The translations under genes and the position numbers were made by a program. The notes beneath the pieces are model-generated. The model did no database searches, was not told the DNA's origin, and saw only the letters and a list, made by a program, of their open reading frames with translations. Source: Nothopassalora personata (taxonomy: Eukaryota; Ascomycota; Dothideomycetes; Mycosphaerellales; Mycosphaerellaceae). Taken from it: 64,000 nucleotides of DNA. Location: contig CM066296.1 in NCBI GenBank assembly GCA_033816765.1, positions 2,728,001-2,792,000 on the forward strand. The letters run 5' to 3'. Below, in pieces: positions 22,221 through 31,822 of the stretch (the first letter of the stretch is position 1; every line of letters begins with the position of its first letter).

Positions 22221-22760
22221 CTAAAGGGACTCTACCCCTAGGGACTCGCCCCAAGGCTCCGCCCCAGAAAGCGCCGCCCAGTCATTTACGGGCATCTCTA
22301 GGATATCCGAGAAAGGAACTAGCGAAGGAGGCACCTCTACCCCCGACGCCTGTTCAAGGGACGCTAGCTCCTCGCGCGCCTCTTCTTCCTCGAGCTCCTC
22401 CAACTCCTTAGCGACGGCATCATCGGTACGACGCTCAGCTAACCGTAGCTGTTTCCGAAGACGGATCTTGCGCATCTTCAGCCGCACCTCCTCCTCTTCG
22501 ATCCTCTCAAGCTCCAGCTTGAGTTTATCGCGCGAATCGCGAAGGCGTTCCCACTCCGGACGAGAAAGACGCACATCGCAATCCTTACAGCCTTTTCGAA
22601 TGCAGGCCGAACACTTCCCAGACCGAGAGCCCACGATACACCTCACTACTGCGCCCGAGGATCGAGACTTCTGACAATTCGTACATGGGGCCATTTCGAT
22701 ACCGGAAACTTCAGTATCCGAAGCAAGTCGTTGACGGCGTTTGTGGGAGGAAGAAGACAT
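22221..22760 (-). CDS. Antisense ORF in Gypsy element: Cys-rich, coiled-coil protein (179 aa)
   Basis: An intact minus-strand frame lies between pol and the 3' LTR, opposite to gag-pol. Residues about 27-65 are Cys-rich (CTNCQKS, then VRCIVGSRSGKCSACIRKG and CKDC), suggesting zinc binding. Residues about 70-150 are charged and heptad-like (Glu/Lys/Leu-rich), predicting a coiled coil. The tail is Pro/acidic. The RIP-mutated sister element carries a homologous remnant at the same place and orientation with the same spacing of several Cys residues and the SRxE motif. The layout looks like a small DNA- or RNA-binding regulator, but no function is known. Its promoter would lie in or near the 3' LTR. 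Confidence 0.65.
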   Translation of the reverse strand: MSSSSHKRRQRLASDTEVSGIEMAPCTNCQKSRSSGAVVRCIVGSRSGKCSACIRKGCKDCDVRLSRPEWERLRDSRDKLKLELERIEEEEVRLKMRKIRLRKQLRLAERRTDDAVAKELEELEEEEAREELASLEQASGVEVPPSLVPFSDILEMPVNDWAALSGAEPWGESLGVESL

Positions 22761-22822
22761 CGTTGCGAGGCACGAAAAGGAAGTACAACATGACTTAAGA
22801 AGCTTCGGGACGAAGCTAGGCT

Positions 22823-22835
22823 AAGAAGGGGATGG
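22823..22835 (+). other. Polypurine tract before 3' LTR
   Basis: AAGAAGGGGATGG abuts the 3' LTR. The sister copy has the related AAGAGAGGGATAG at the same place (about 31385-31397). It is the expected primer for plus-strand DNA synthesis. Confidence 0.6.
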
Positions 22836-23241
22836 TGTTACGGAATGATTCCCATGGACCCTGGAATCATAATGACAAGACGAACACGTGACTCAAAGAC
22901 GAACACGTGACTCATCCTGCCTGAGCGCTCAGACTTGGAGCGATCAGACTGCTCATGCTCAGACTGATCAGACTGCTCATGCTCAGACTGATCAGACTGC
23001 TCATGCTCAGACTGATCAGACTGATCACCGAGATCTACGAATCTCCTTTGTATTTAGGAACGCTAGAAACCCTTATGGTTCTAATGCGTTCAACTCATGT
23101 TACTATCTCACTGATTGGAATACAACTCTTATTCCTATCATTCATCTTCGCTCAGCTTGCTTCAGCCTCTCCAAAGAATAATACCGCCACGTGACTTGAC
23201 TTATCTCTCTTTGAGACTAGCCCTGGAACGAGACGATAACA
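22836..23241 (+). repeat. 3' LTR of young Gypsy element
   Basis: It is identical to the 5' LTR except that it has three instead of four copies of the 24-bp unit. The purine-rich AAGAAGGGGATGG directly before it is the likely plus-strand primer. Confidence 0.95.
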
Positions 23242-23595
23242 TTAGTATATTACAATAGGACTCTTTAAGGAAGCATTAGCCGTAGATAGGATAGTATTCG
23301 CTACTATCTATATTCCAATCCTTCGAAGTGTTATATTATCGTTCGTTAACGAGTAGAACCGCTATCGTATCCGTCGTTATAACCTAGAATCGTTTATAAA
23401 CGGCATACCGGATATCCTATATAACTACCTAGAGTTAAAAGGAGCACGACTATATAGGCATCTACTTAACCCTAAGGACGAGGAGCTTCGCTAGTAGAAG
23501 GAGCGAGTCGATTAGTACGGTACGTTAATCCGGGGTGTCTATAGTAGCGAGTCTAGCGCTACTATAGCTACGAGTCCTAGCTTAGCTAAGGGAGG

Positions 23596-23863
23596 ACTCG
23601 CTATAGCTTAAGTACGGACTCGCTATAGCTTAAGTACGGTGTAAGGGGCAGCCCAGTGGCTAACTCCTACATGTGGCCTTGCATGTGACATGCGGTCGCG
23701 ACCGGCTGCCAAGCCGCACGTGACACGCATGAGTACACCTTGCGACGCGCGATGCGTCTTGAACAAAAGGCAAGAATTAGTTCATCTACGACTGGCAGGT
23801 CGTGGGCGTGCTATACATTGCGACATCCCCTTAACATACGGACTCGCTATAGCTTAAGTACGG
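23596..23863 (+). repeat. 22-bp tandem repeat (three copies) split by a solo LTR
   Basis: The unit ACTCGCTATAGCTTAAGTACGG occurs at 23596-23617 and 23618-23639, and again at 23842-23863 after the 197-bp insertion. It belongs to the degraded host transposon. Confidence 0.85.
23640..23836 (+). repeat. 197-bp solo LTR-like insertion with TACGG duplication
   Basis: The insert starts TGTAAGGGG and ends CCCCTTAACA, so the ends are inverted and of the TG...CA type. TACGG flanks both sides (23635-23639 and 23837-23841). The insert has normal CpA/TpG content and moderate GC in a RIP-degraded context, so it is younger than its host. It is unrelated to the other LTRs here and could be a small solo LTR or a TRIM-like element. 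Confidence 0.75.
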
Positions 23864-24918
23864 ACTCGCTACTACTTCTACTTAACCGAGTCTATAAATC
23901 CTATAGCTAATACTTTATAGACCTTACTATATACTTACCGCCTCTAACGCTAGAGTAGGTTAATAAGAAGCTTACTACTACTAGCTATCTATTAACACTA
24001 GACGGTAGCGAGGCCGGCCCTAGCCTAGGCCCTAAGAAATTGCATGTCTACGCCTATTAGTATCTACGAAACGAGACTACGTAATATCTCCGAGGTAGAG
24101 GGGGACTCGCTAAGTATATACCGCCTACTTACCTTAACGGATTAGAGCTAACGGAACGAACAATAGACTTGTTCGCTTAAGCCGGTAAGCTATTATAGGT
24201 TATATAGTAACGAGTCTACGTCCTACGTCCTTTTTCCTACGAGTCTTTTCCTACTACTTCTAACATTATGTTAGCTCTAACTTAGGACGATCTTTATATG
24301 CATAAGTTAGTAAAGACTTCTCTAGTTTATAGCGAGGTCTACGGCTATCTACTAAGGTGTAGCAAATGTAGTATACCTAACCTAGCCTTTGTCGAGCCTA
24401 GCGAGTCCGTAACGAGTCCGCCTTTACCCTTATCGCCGATTCCTAGTACCGAGACCCCTTTAAAACCGAACGGTACTACTAGATACGGTCTTTATACATT
24501 ACTCGTAGCGAGTAGCTATAGTCGGGCTAATAAGGTACTCGCTCGCAATAAGTAGACTTATGTTCGCTAGCTTAGTAATACTAGAATTAACCCGTTGTCG
24601 AGCGCTACTTAGGGCCTACGGACTAGTGTTATTAAGGCTCGTAGCACAAGTGTTCCTATCTCATTAGTCTAGGGTAAAGCCGAAAAGCTATCTTAACCGC
24701 CTAGGGGACCTAGCCTAATAATATCCGTTAAGCTATATAAGGTACCGTTTACTATTAAACGTAAGGGGGACCTTAAGACGTAGGAGTATTAGCCGCATAA
24801 GCTCCTTACCGCGTAGTAAATTACCGGACGATAGACTCGCTACGAGTCGTCTTTAGCTAAAGCAGTAGATACGATAACCTAGCTTTATAACCTCGTCTTT
24901 TGAGAAGGCGCGGATAAG
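23864..24918 (+). other. Degraded middle part of host transposon
   Basis: RIP-altered sequence with dense GCGAGTC/GACTCGC words. The plus-strand translation has few stops apart from TAG/TAA. A short open frame at 24298-24555 (MHKLVKTSLVYSEVYGYLL start) is probably a remnant of a host-element gene downstream of the transposase. No family is recognisable. Confidence 0.5.
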
Positions 24919-24923
24919 CTAGG

Positions 24924-25343
24924 TATTACGAGTTAGATTAAGCTAATACTTAGCGACTAATTAGAGCCTCTATAGTTAAGTGGGCGCCACTACAGCTAGA
25001 AAGGCACAGCCACTGTAGAGTGATCTATTGCTCTACGAGACCTATAAGACAGATTAATAGATTAGAATAGAGCACGACAGTAATTGATCTATTGCTCTAT
25101 ATAATCTATAAAGCAGATTAATAGATCGGAGCAGATTAATAATGATTTCCTTTATATTTAGGAACGCTAGAAACCCTTATGGTTCTAATGCGTTTAACTT
25201 ATGTTACTATCTTACTAATTGGAATATAACTCTTATTCCTATTATTTATCTTCGCTTAGCTTACTTTAGCCTCTCTAAAGAATACCGCCACGTGACTTAA
25301 CTTATCTCTCTTTTGAGACTAGCCCTAGAACGAGATAATAACA
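24924..25343 (+). repeat. 5' LTR of RIP-mutated Gypsy
   Basis: It starts TATTACGAG (a mutated TGTTACG) and ends GATAATAACA. Differences from its 3' LTR are almost all C/T or G/A. U3 holds two diverged copies of a motif beginning GATCTATTGCTCTA. Confidence 0.92.
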
Positions 25344-25360
25344 CTTTAAACGCCCTTAGG

Positions 25361-28300
25361 ATGAGCGCTACTTAAGCAGCTAGTAGGGGAACACCCGCCC
25401 CTAGCGAAGTAGGAAGCATCCGCCGTACGCTACTACAATAGACCACTACGAAGGACGATGAGTCTAATAACGATAACGAGCCTACTCTAAGGAAGAACGA
25501 CGTTAAGGCTACTAAGCTAGACCTCTTCTATAGAGATAGAGCTAAGTTCGACGACTGGATCAATTAGATAGATATGTACCTTATGTTTAACCTAGTCGAT
25601 ACCGATAAAAGAACTATCTTCGCTATTACGTACCTTCGCGGAAGTGCGTAGAACTAGATTAAACCTTACCTTAAGGAATACCTTGAAGGTATAGGACAAT
25701 TAGACCCCACTAGAATGTTTAGGAGCTATACCCTTTTTAAAGAAAAGATGAAGTTAATCTTTAGAACCTCGAACGAAGTCCAATAGGCTATACGAATCAT
25801 TCAACACCTAAAGTAGAAGACGTCTACTTTAGAGTATGCCGCTAAATTCGAATAATACGGACAAATTACCGGATGGGACTAGACGGCGTTAATAACTATG
25901 TTCCGACGTAGACTTAAGGACTCCGTTAAGAACGAGTTAATAAGACACGGGGGACGGATTACTAACCTCGAAGAGCTAATAAAGGCGTCGATTAACATCG
26001 ATGACTAGCTCTAGGAACGACACTAGGAAAAGAAATACGACTCTAAAGTAGGAGGAATAGTAGGATACGCTCCGGATCGTAGACCCTTAGGAGGATACGT
26101 TACGAAGGGAGAATTCTTACGACAAAGCTAGCCCTACTATAGACTATAGCCAATAGAACTAGACGTTACCTAACGAGGACGGAAGATCGACAAGAGTAGG
26201 GGCTACGGAAAGCCCTTTAAAGGGAAAGGAAAACTTACATACTATACCTATAGTAAGGAAGGCCACATAGCGCGGGATTGCCGCGGTAAAAATATAGTGC
26301 GCCGCGAGCAATTTAATATAATGCAACCCCGAACTAGTAAATCTAAGAGTAGCGTTAGATCTCGAGGAGATACCGACTATACTCGGAGAGTGGGGGAGAG
26401 AGCTAGTAATAGAAGTACGATGCCTCTCCTAGACCCCTTAGAAGGACGAGGAGGATACTATAGGTAGTAAATAGTAGTCATTCCATTTAATGCGAAGAAC
26501 TAACTACGACAGTTTAACATAATAACACGAAGAGTCGACTACGAGATCGAATCCGAATCTCGAAATGATTATAGAAGCCTTCATTAGCGATTCTATTACT
26601 AAGACTCGTGTTAAATCTACTACGCCGCGAAGTTAGGCGTAGGGTATTAGCCTTAGCAACTACGAGGAACCCTAGGAGCGACGCATAGGCAAAACGCCAC
26701 GCTCCGAGAAGTAGACATCAATAAATCCTACTTCGACGAAGATAGAAGCGATAAAGAAAATTAGGACCTAGGATAGAACGGATTATAGTTACTAGAACTA
26801 TAGGAAGAAAGTTAAGAAACTACCGGGCTAAATACCATTAAGGAAGAACAGGATCTAGAAGAATTAAGCGAAGAAGATTCCTCCGAAGGAGAAGAGAGCG
26901 ACACTAACGACGATAATAAACAACTTACCTTCGCGGTAGATATACCTAAGAAACTGTACGACATAATTATCTACCTATAAAGAAGGCACGAGGAATTTCT
27001 ACCTAAGATAGGCGGACGAAGGAGGCTACATTCCATTAAGTTTAATAAGACACTCGACACCCTACGAGGCATAGCCTAGGGATACCCACTTATAGAAACG
27101 ACCGAGAATCTAGTAACCGCCGTTATAGAACGACTACCGATAGGAAGCCGAATAATAGGAACCGGATATCTTATACCGTTAGAAACATTCATATCGAATA
27201 AATTACGTAACATAGTGTAACACGCACGCGTACTCTACTTAGAAACGTAGAAGATCTAGGAACGCAATAGACTATAAGTATAGACACAAGGTAACGGGCT
27301 ATAGGTTCTAGCCGAAGCCTCTAGGTACGAAGTATAGCGAACCATATACTATACGGGAAAAGGATTAGCTCCTTAGGAATAAGCGACCGGAGGGAGTTAT
27401 GCAATACTTAGGCTCACGCATCGATATTAAACACAGTTTTCTAGACATAAGCAATCGTTAGCGGACACAAGACTAGTGTTATAATCGACTTAGGAGTAGC
27501 GGGGAATTTTATCTCCGAGTCTTTTATAAGAAGAAACGGGTTAGCTACCCTAAAGAAGAAATGGGGTTACGAGTTAATCGCGGTAAACAGATCATCGTTA
27601 CCTAGCGTAGAATGGGAGACGATACCATTGCTACTAGCTATCTAATAGCACTACGAGAATATTACCTTAGATGTTACTAATATAGCCAGTTATAACATAG
27701 TATTAGGTATGCCTTAGTTAAGAAAGCATAATCTAGTAATCGACTAGAGAAGAGGAGTACTTACATTTAGGGAATGCGATTGCGTTGTCGACATTTAGCC
27801 TACGTAGTAGTAGCGTTCACTAGTAGATAAGGCAAGGAAACAGCTAAACGAGATATAGCTTACGCCGACTAGAAGGATAGAAGAACTACCTTCGACCGGG
27901 ATAGACACTAGCGTAGGGCCGCCGGGTTACGAAGTTACTAGAAGTAATAGAAGTAACGCACTATCGAAGAATACTAACATCTTAGAGTTAAGTATTCCTA
28001 AGGAGTATCGTAAGTAGTCGCGACTCTTTAAAGAGGAGAGAGGTAAAACCGCCTTACCTAAGTACCGTCTATAGGATTATAAGATTAACATTTAGCTAGG
28101 GAAAGAGCCTCTATAGGGACCCCTATATTAAATGTCTAAGAAAGAGCTATAGACCCTACGAGAATAGCTAAAGGAGAAGCTAGCTAAAGGATAGATAAGA
28201 AGATCTACCTCGAGTGTAGGAACTCTATATATATTCGTTCTAAAAGCAAACGGGAAGTTACGACTCGTATAAGACTATAGGAAGTTAAACGAGATTACGA

Positions 28301-30830
28301 TTAAGAACCGATACCCGCTACCTAACATCGAAGAAGTATAAGATAGATTAACCGGATTGGACTAGTACACGAAGATTAACCTACGAGATGCCTTTTATGC
28401 TATACGAATAGTAGAAGGAGAAGAATAGAAAACTGCTTTTAGAACAAGATACGGACTCTACGAATTCTTAGTTATACTAATAGGATTAACTAACGCACCC
28501 GCATCCTACTAGGACCTTGTTAACGAAACACTTAGAGACCTACTCGACGTATACGTTATCGCCTACATAGACGACATACTAGTCTATACGAAAGGATCCC
28601 TATAGAAACACATAAAATAAGTCTAGGACGTCTTTAAACGACTCACGCAATTAGGATTTAAGACGGCACCCGAGAAATGCGAATTCCATAAGAAAGAAGT
28701 TAAATTCTTAGGCTTCATTATTAGCACTATAGGGATAACGATCGACCCTACGAAGACATAGTTAATTAGAGAATAGCTAGAACCGAAAACAGTTAAGGAC
28801 GTACAATTATTCCTTAGACTAGCGAACTATAACCGGAAATTCATTAAGGACTACGCGAAAATAGCAGCATTAATAACGATGCTTACGAGAAAGGACGTTA
28901 CTTAGAAATAGGGAAAGGAACAGACTGAAGCGTTTAAGAAACTTAAGGAATAATGCGCTTTAGCCCCTACGCTTCGATTATTCGATAGTAGTAAGGAAGT
29001 CCACATTGAGACCGATGCGTCTAATATAGCAATAGGCGCGTGTCTAACATAGACACACGATAGGTAAAGACACCTAGTAGCCTATTACTCCCGGAAAATG
29101 ACTATAGCGGAATAGAACTACGACATCTATAATAAAGAACTTCTAGCCATTATTGCTACTATGTAACATTAGAGAGTATATCTCGAGGGCCTACCGAAGT
29201 TAACAATTCTTTCTAACTACAAGAATCTTACGTACTTTACGACGACGAAAGAACTTACCCGAAGGCAAGCCCGCTAGTCGGAGCTACTAGGATAGTATAA
29301 GTTCAAAATTAAATATACTCTAGGACGAGAGAATGGCCGCGCCGACGCGCTGAGCCGAAGAAGCGACTACATAGAAGAAAAAGAACTAGTGTAACATAAA
29401 ATATTAAAGACGAACCCCGACGGAAGTCTTAGTACTAACACGAGAGAATTCAATAACATCGTACGGATATTAGGCGATAGGGACGAACAATTCCCTATAT
29501 CGCAAGGAAAATACTAGGTACTAAAGGATCGAGAAGAAGAATATATACGACAACATTACGACGGACTAACTTATAGACACCCTAGAACTTTAAAAACAAT
29601 AGACCTAATACAACGCAGTTTCTCATTTCCATAGATAAGACTTAAGGTGTTACGCTACATTAAACAATGCGTACACTACTAACGAAACAAGGCTACGAGA
29701 CATGTAAAATACGGTTACCTACAGTTTAGGACGCCACCGACGAAACCATGGGACGAAGTTATAATAGACTTTATTACGAAACTCCTACCGTTAAAGGATT
29801 AAGTTACAAAACAACTATACGACATAATACTAGTCATAGTTAATAGACTCACAAAATACGTACACTTTATTCCTATATCGGAAACGTACAATGTAGAGTA
29901 GCTCGGATACCTCGTACTAGATAGACTTATCCGATACTACGGATTCCCTTAAGCGTTTATAACGGATAGAGATAAGCTATTTACATTAAACTACTAGAAG
30001 ACGCTTATAGGAACGATCGGAATTAAACATAAGCTATTAATAGCATATCATCCGGAAATAGACGGATAAACCGAAAGGATGAATTAAACGCTAGAACAAT
30101 ACCTACGACACTACATTAATTATGCATAAGACAACTTGGTCTCATTACTACTAATAGCGTAGATTGTACTAAATAACCATAAATCGGAGACAACTTTAAC
30201 GACACCATTTTATACGAACTTTAGTAAAGATCCTAACCTATTTAGAACACCTAGATCTTACCTATAAGCCGAAAGAGCGATCGTAACGACGGACACTCTT
30301 AAGGAAGTGCATAAAGAAACACGTAAGGCGATCGAAGATGCATAACAAAAACTATCTTAACAACGGTAGGACACGAGAAAAATAGCACCTCTACTAAAAG
30401 AGGGGGATAAGGTCTATCTCCTTATAAAAAACTTAAGAACAAGAAGATAGACTAAGAAACTAGATTACGTTAAGGTCGGACCATTTTTTATTGACAAAGT
30501 TATAGGACTAGTTAACTACCGTCTACGACTGCCACCTAACGCAAAAATCTACCTAGTCTTCTATATCTCTAAGTTAGAACCCGTAGACGCCGAAACACCC
30601 TACTAGGAAAGCTTCCATTTCGAACCGGAAGTAGAAAACGAATTTGAAGTCGAAAGAATCCTAGATAAGAAAGGTTAGCGATACCTTATTAAATAGAAAG
30701 GATACGACGAATTAGAAAATACCTAGGAACTAGAAAGAAATCTTAAGAACTGCCGGCTACTTCTAATAGAGTATTTCTAGCGCCGGAAGAACCTCGAAGA
30801 GAAGGAGGACTATATAACTAGAAATCGAAG
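25361..30830 (+). pseudogene. gag-pol remnant of RIP-mutated Gypsy
   Basis: It is homologous throughout to the young element's gag and pol (from ATG 25361). Most Gln and Trp codons are now stops and zinc-knuckle Cys codons have become Tyr. The gag-pol junction reads ATAA where the young copy reads ATGA. At about 28230-28310 it contains the reverse-transcriptase segment around FVLKANGKLRLV that is deleted in the young copy. No coding capacity remains. Confidence 0.9.
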
Positions 30831-30879
30831 GAGACATTATAACCCTAGTCGATAAGAAGATTCTAAGTGTTAGGAGCTA

Positions 30880-31300
30880 GGTAGAAGTCCGCTAACCCCT
30901 CCTACTCTAGCTCTAATAGGTCCGCCGACTCTACGGCAATAGCCTCGTTAGCTCTCTAATCTACGAGCTCTATCTACCTACGTAACCGTTCTTCCTTCGC
31001 ATACGTAGTATTAAGGGCCTCGCGAGCACGCTCTTAAGCCTCGCGGGCTTCCTTTATCTACCGCTACAGTTTCTTCTTTTTACTAATAAGGCGATCGAAC
31101 TCGGAACGCGATACCTTTATATTATAACGAATGTTTCGACGAACACACTTATTGCACCGCCCCGATAACACGTATACCTTACATACCCGCGAATGCGCCC
31201 GACAATTGGAATAGGACTGCACTATTATCTCTCCGAAGTTGTCGATAGTTTCGGCTAACTTGAGACGACGAGAAGTACTTAAGGAAGAAGGAGCCTTTAG
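30880..31300 (-). pseudogene. Antisense Cys-rich/coiled-coil ORF remnant in RIP-mutated Gypsy
   Basis: The minus strand is readable with only RIP-type stops. A Cys-containing segment (SNCRAHSRVCKV, then SGRCNKCVRR) is followed by KVSRSEFDRL and a long Lys/Glu/Ala-rich helix. This is the same order, position and orientation as the intact antisense ORF at 22221-22760, although the nucleotide sequence is poorly alignable. Confidence 0.6.
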
Positions 31301-31397
31301 TATATTAAGGAAGATATAAACGAGAACACTAAACGAAGGGACAAGGCGGTAGGACTATAACCTAAGCTCGAGGTAAGCTAAGCTAAGAGAGGGATAG

Positions 31398-31817
31398 TAT
31401 TACGGGTTAGGTTAAGCTAATGCTCAGCGACTAATTAGAGCCTCTATAGTTAAGTAGGCGCTACTATAGCTAGAAAGGCATAGCTACTATAGAGTGATCT
31501 GTTACTCTACGAGACCTATAAGACAGATTAATAGATTAGAATAGAGTACGATAGTAATTAATCTGTTGCTCTGTATAATCTATAAAGTAGATTAATAGAT
31601 CGGAGCAGATTAATAATAATTTCCTTTGTATTTAGGAACGCTAGAAATCCTTATGGTTCTAATGCTTTTAACTTATGTTACTATCTCACTAATTGGAATA
31701 TAACTCTTATTCCTATCATTCATCTTCGCTTAGCTTACTTTAGCCTCTCTAAAGAATACCGCCACGTGACTTAACTTATCTCTCTTTTAAGACTAGCCCT
31801 AGAACGAGATAATAACA
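31398..31817 (+). repeat. 3' LTR of RIP-mutated Gypsy
   Basis: The same length (420 bp) as the 5' LTR. Many CpA/TpG sites are changed independently of the 5' LTR, as expected if RIP hit after insertion. Confidence 0.92.
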
Positions 31818-31822
31818 CTAGG

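Larger units (their letters stand above)
16265..23241 (+). mobile_element. Young chromodomain Gypsy (chromovirus) retrotransposon, RT-deleted
   Basis: This full-length insertion of 6977 bp is flanked by TTAGT duplications (16260-16264 and 23242-23246). Its LTRs (430 and 406 bp) differ only by one 24-bp repeat unit, so the insertion is recent. The order is gag, protease, reverse transcriptase, RNase H, integrase, chromodomain, then a tRNA-like sequence, an antisense ORF, a polypurine tract and the 3' LTR. RIP is absent, in contrast to everything around it. A 77-bp deletion in the reverse transcriptase compared with the sister copy at 24924 shifts the pol frame. Domain order and chromodomain place it with fungal chromoviruses (Tf1/sushi-like). 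Confidence 0.93.
14781..23530 (+). pseudogene. Integrase-core (DDE) transposase relic, split by insertions
   Basis: From ATG 14781 the frame reads MPRLAIDLEPFRIDIE, like the N-terminus of the fungal integrase-core transposases that begin MPR-DLEP. A helix-turn-helix-like YGVRISERTLR segment follows. At about 15920-16260 the catalytic-core region reads VYSRRVI*YYIGP, then RSN*GVKTP and SKGN*TIEH**GE. Stops sit exactly where Trp or Gln would be (TGG/CAG to TAG). The frame resumes after the Gypsy insertion at about 23265-23530 with IYIPILRSVILSFVNE*NRYR. The first half has frame slips and is interrupted by the 15313-15747 solo LTR. Non-functional. Confidence 0.7.
24924..31817 (+). mobile_element. 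RIP-mutated chromodomain Gypsy, sister of the element at 16265
   Basis: A complete insertion of 6894 bp with 420-bp LTRs, flanked by CTAGG (24919-24923 and 31818-31822). It aligns to the young Gypsy along gag and pol, with differences dominated by CA-to-TA and TG-to-TA. For example, the knuckle codons TGCTATGCCTGTGGC become TACTATACCTATAGT. It retains the 77 bp of reverse transcriptase that the young copy lacks. The U3 of its LTRs is unrelated to that of the young element. Confidence 0.93.
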
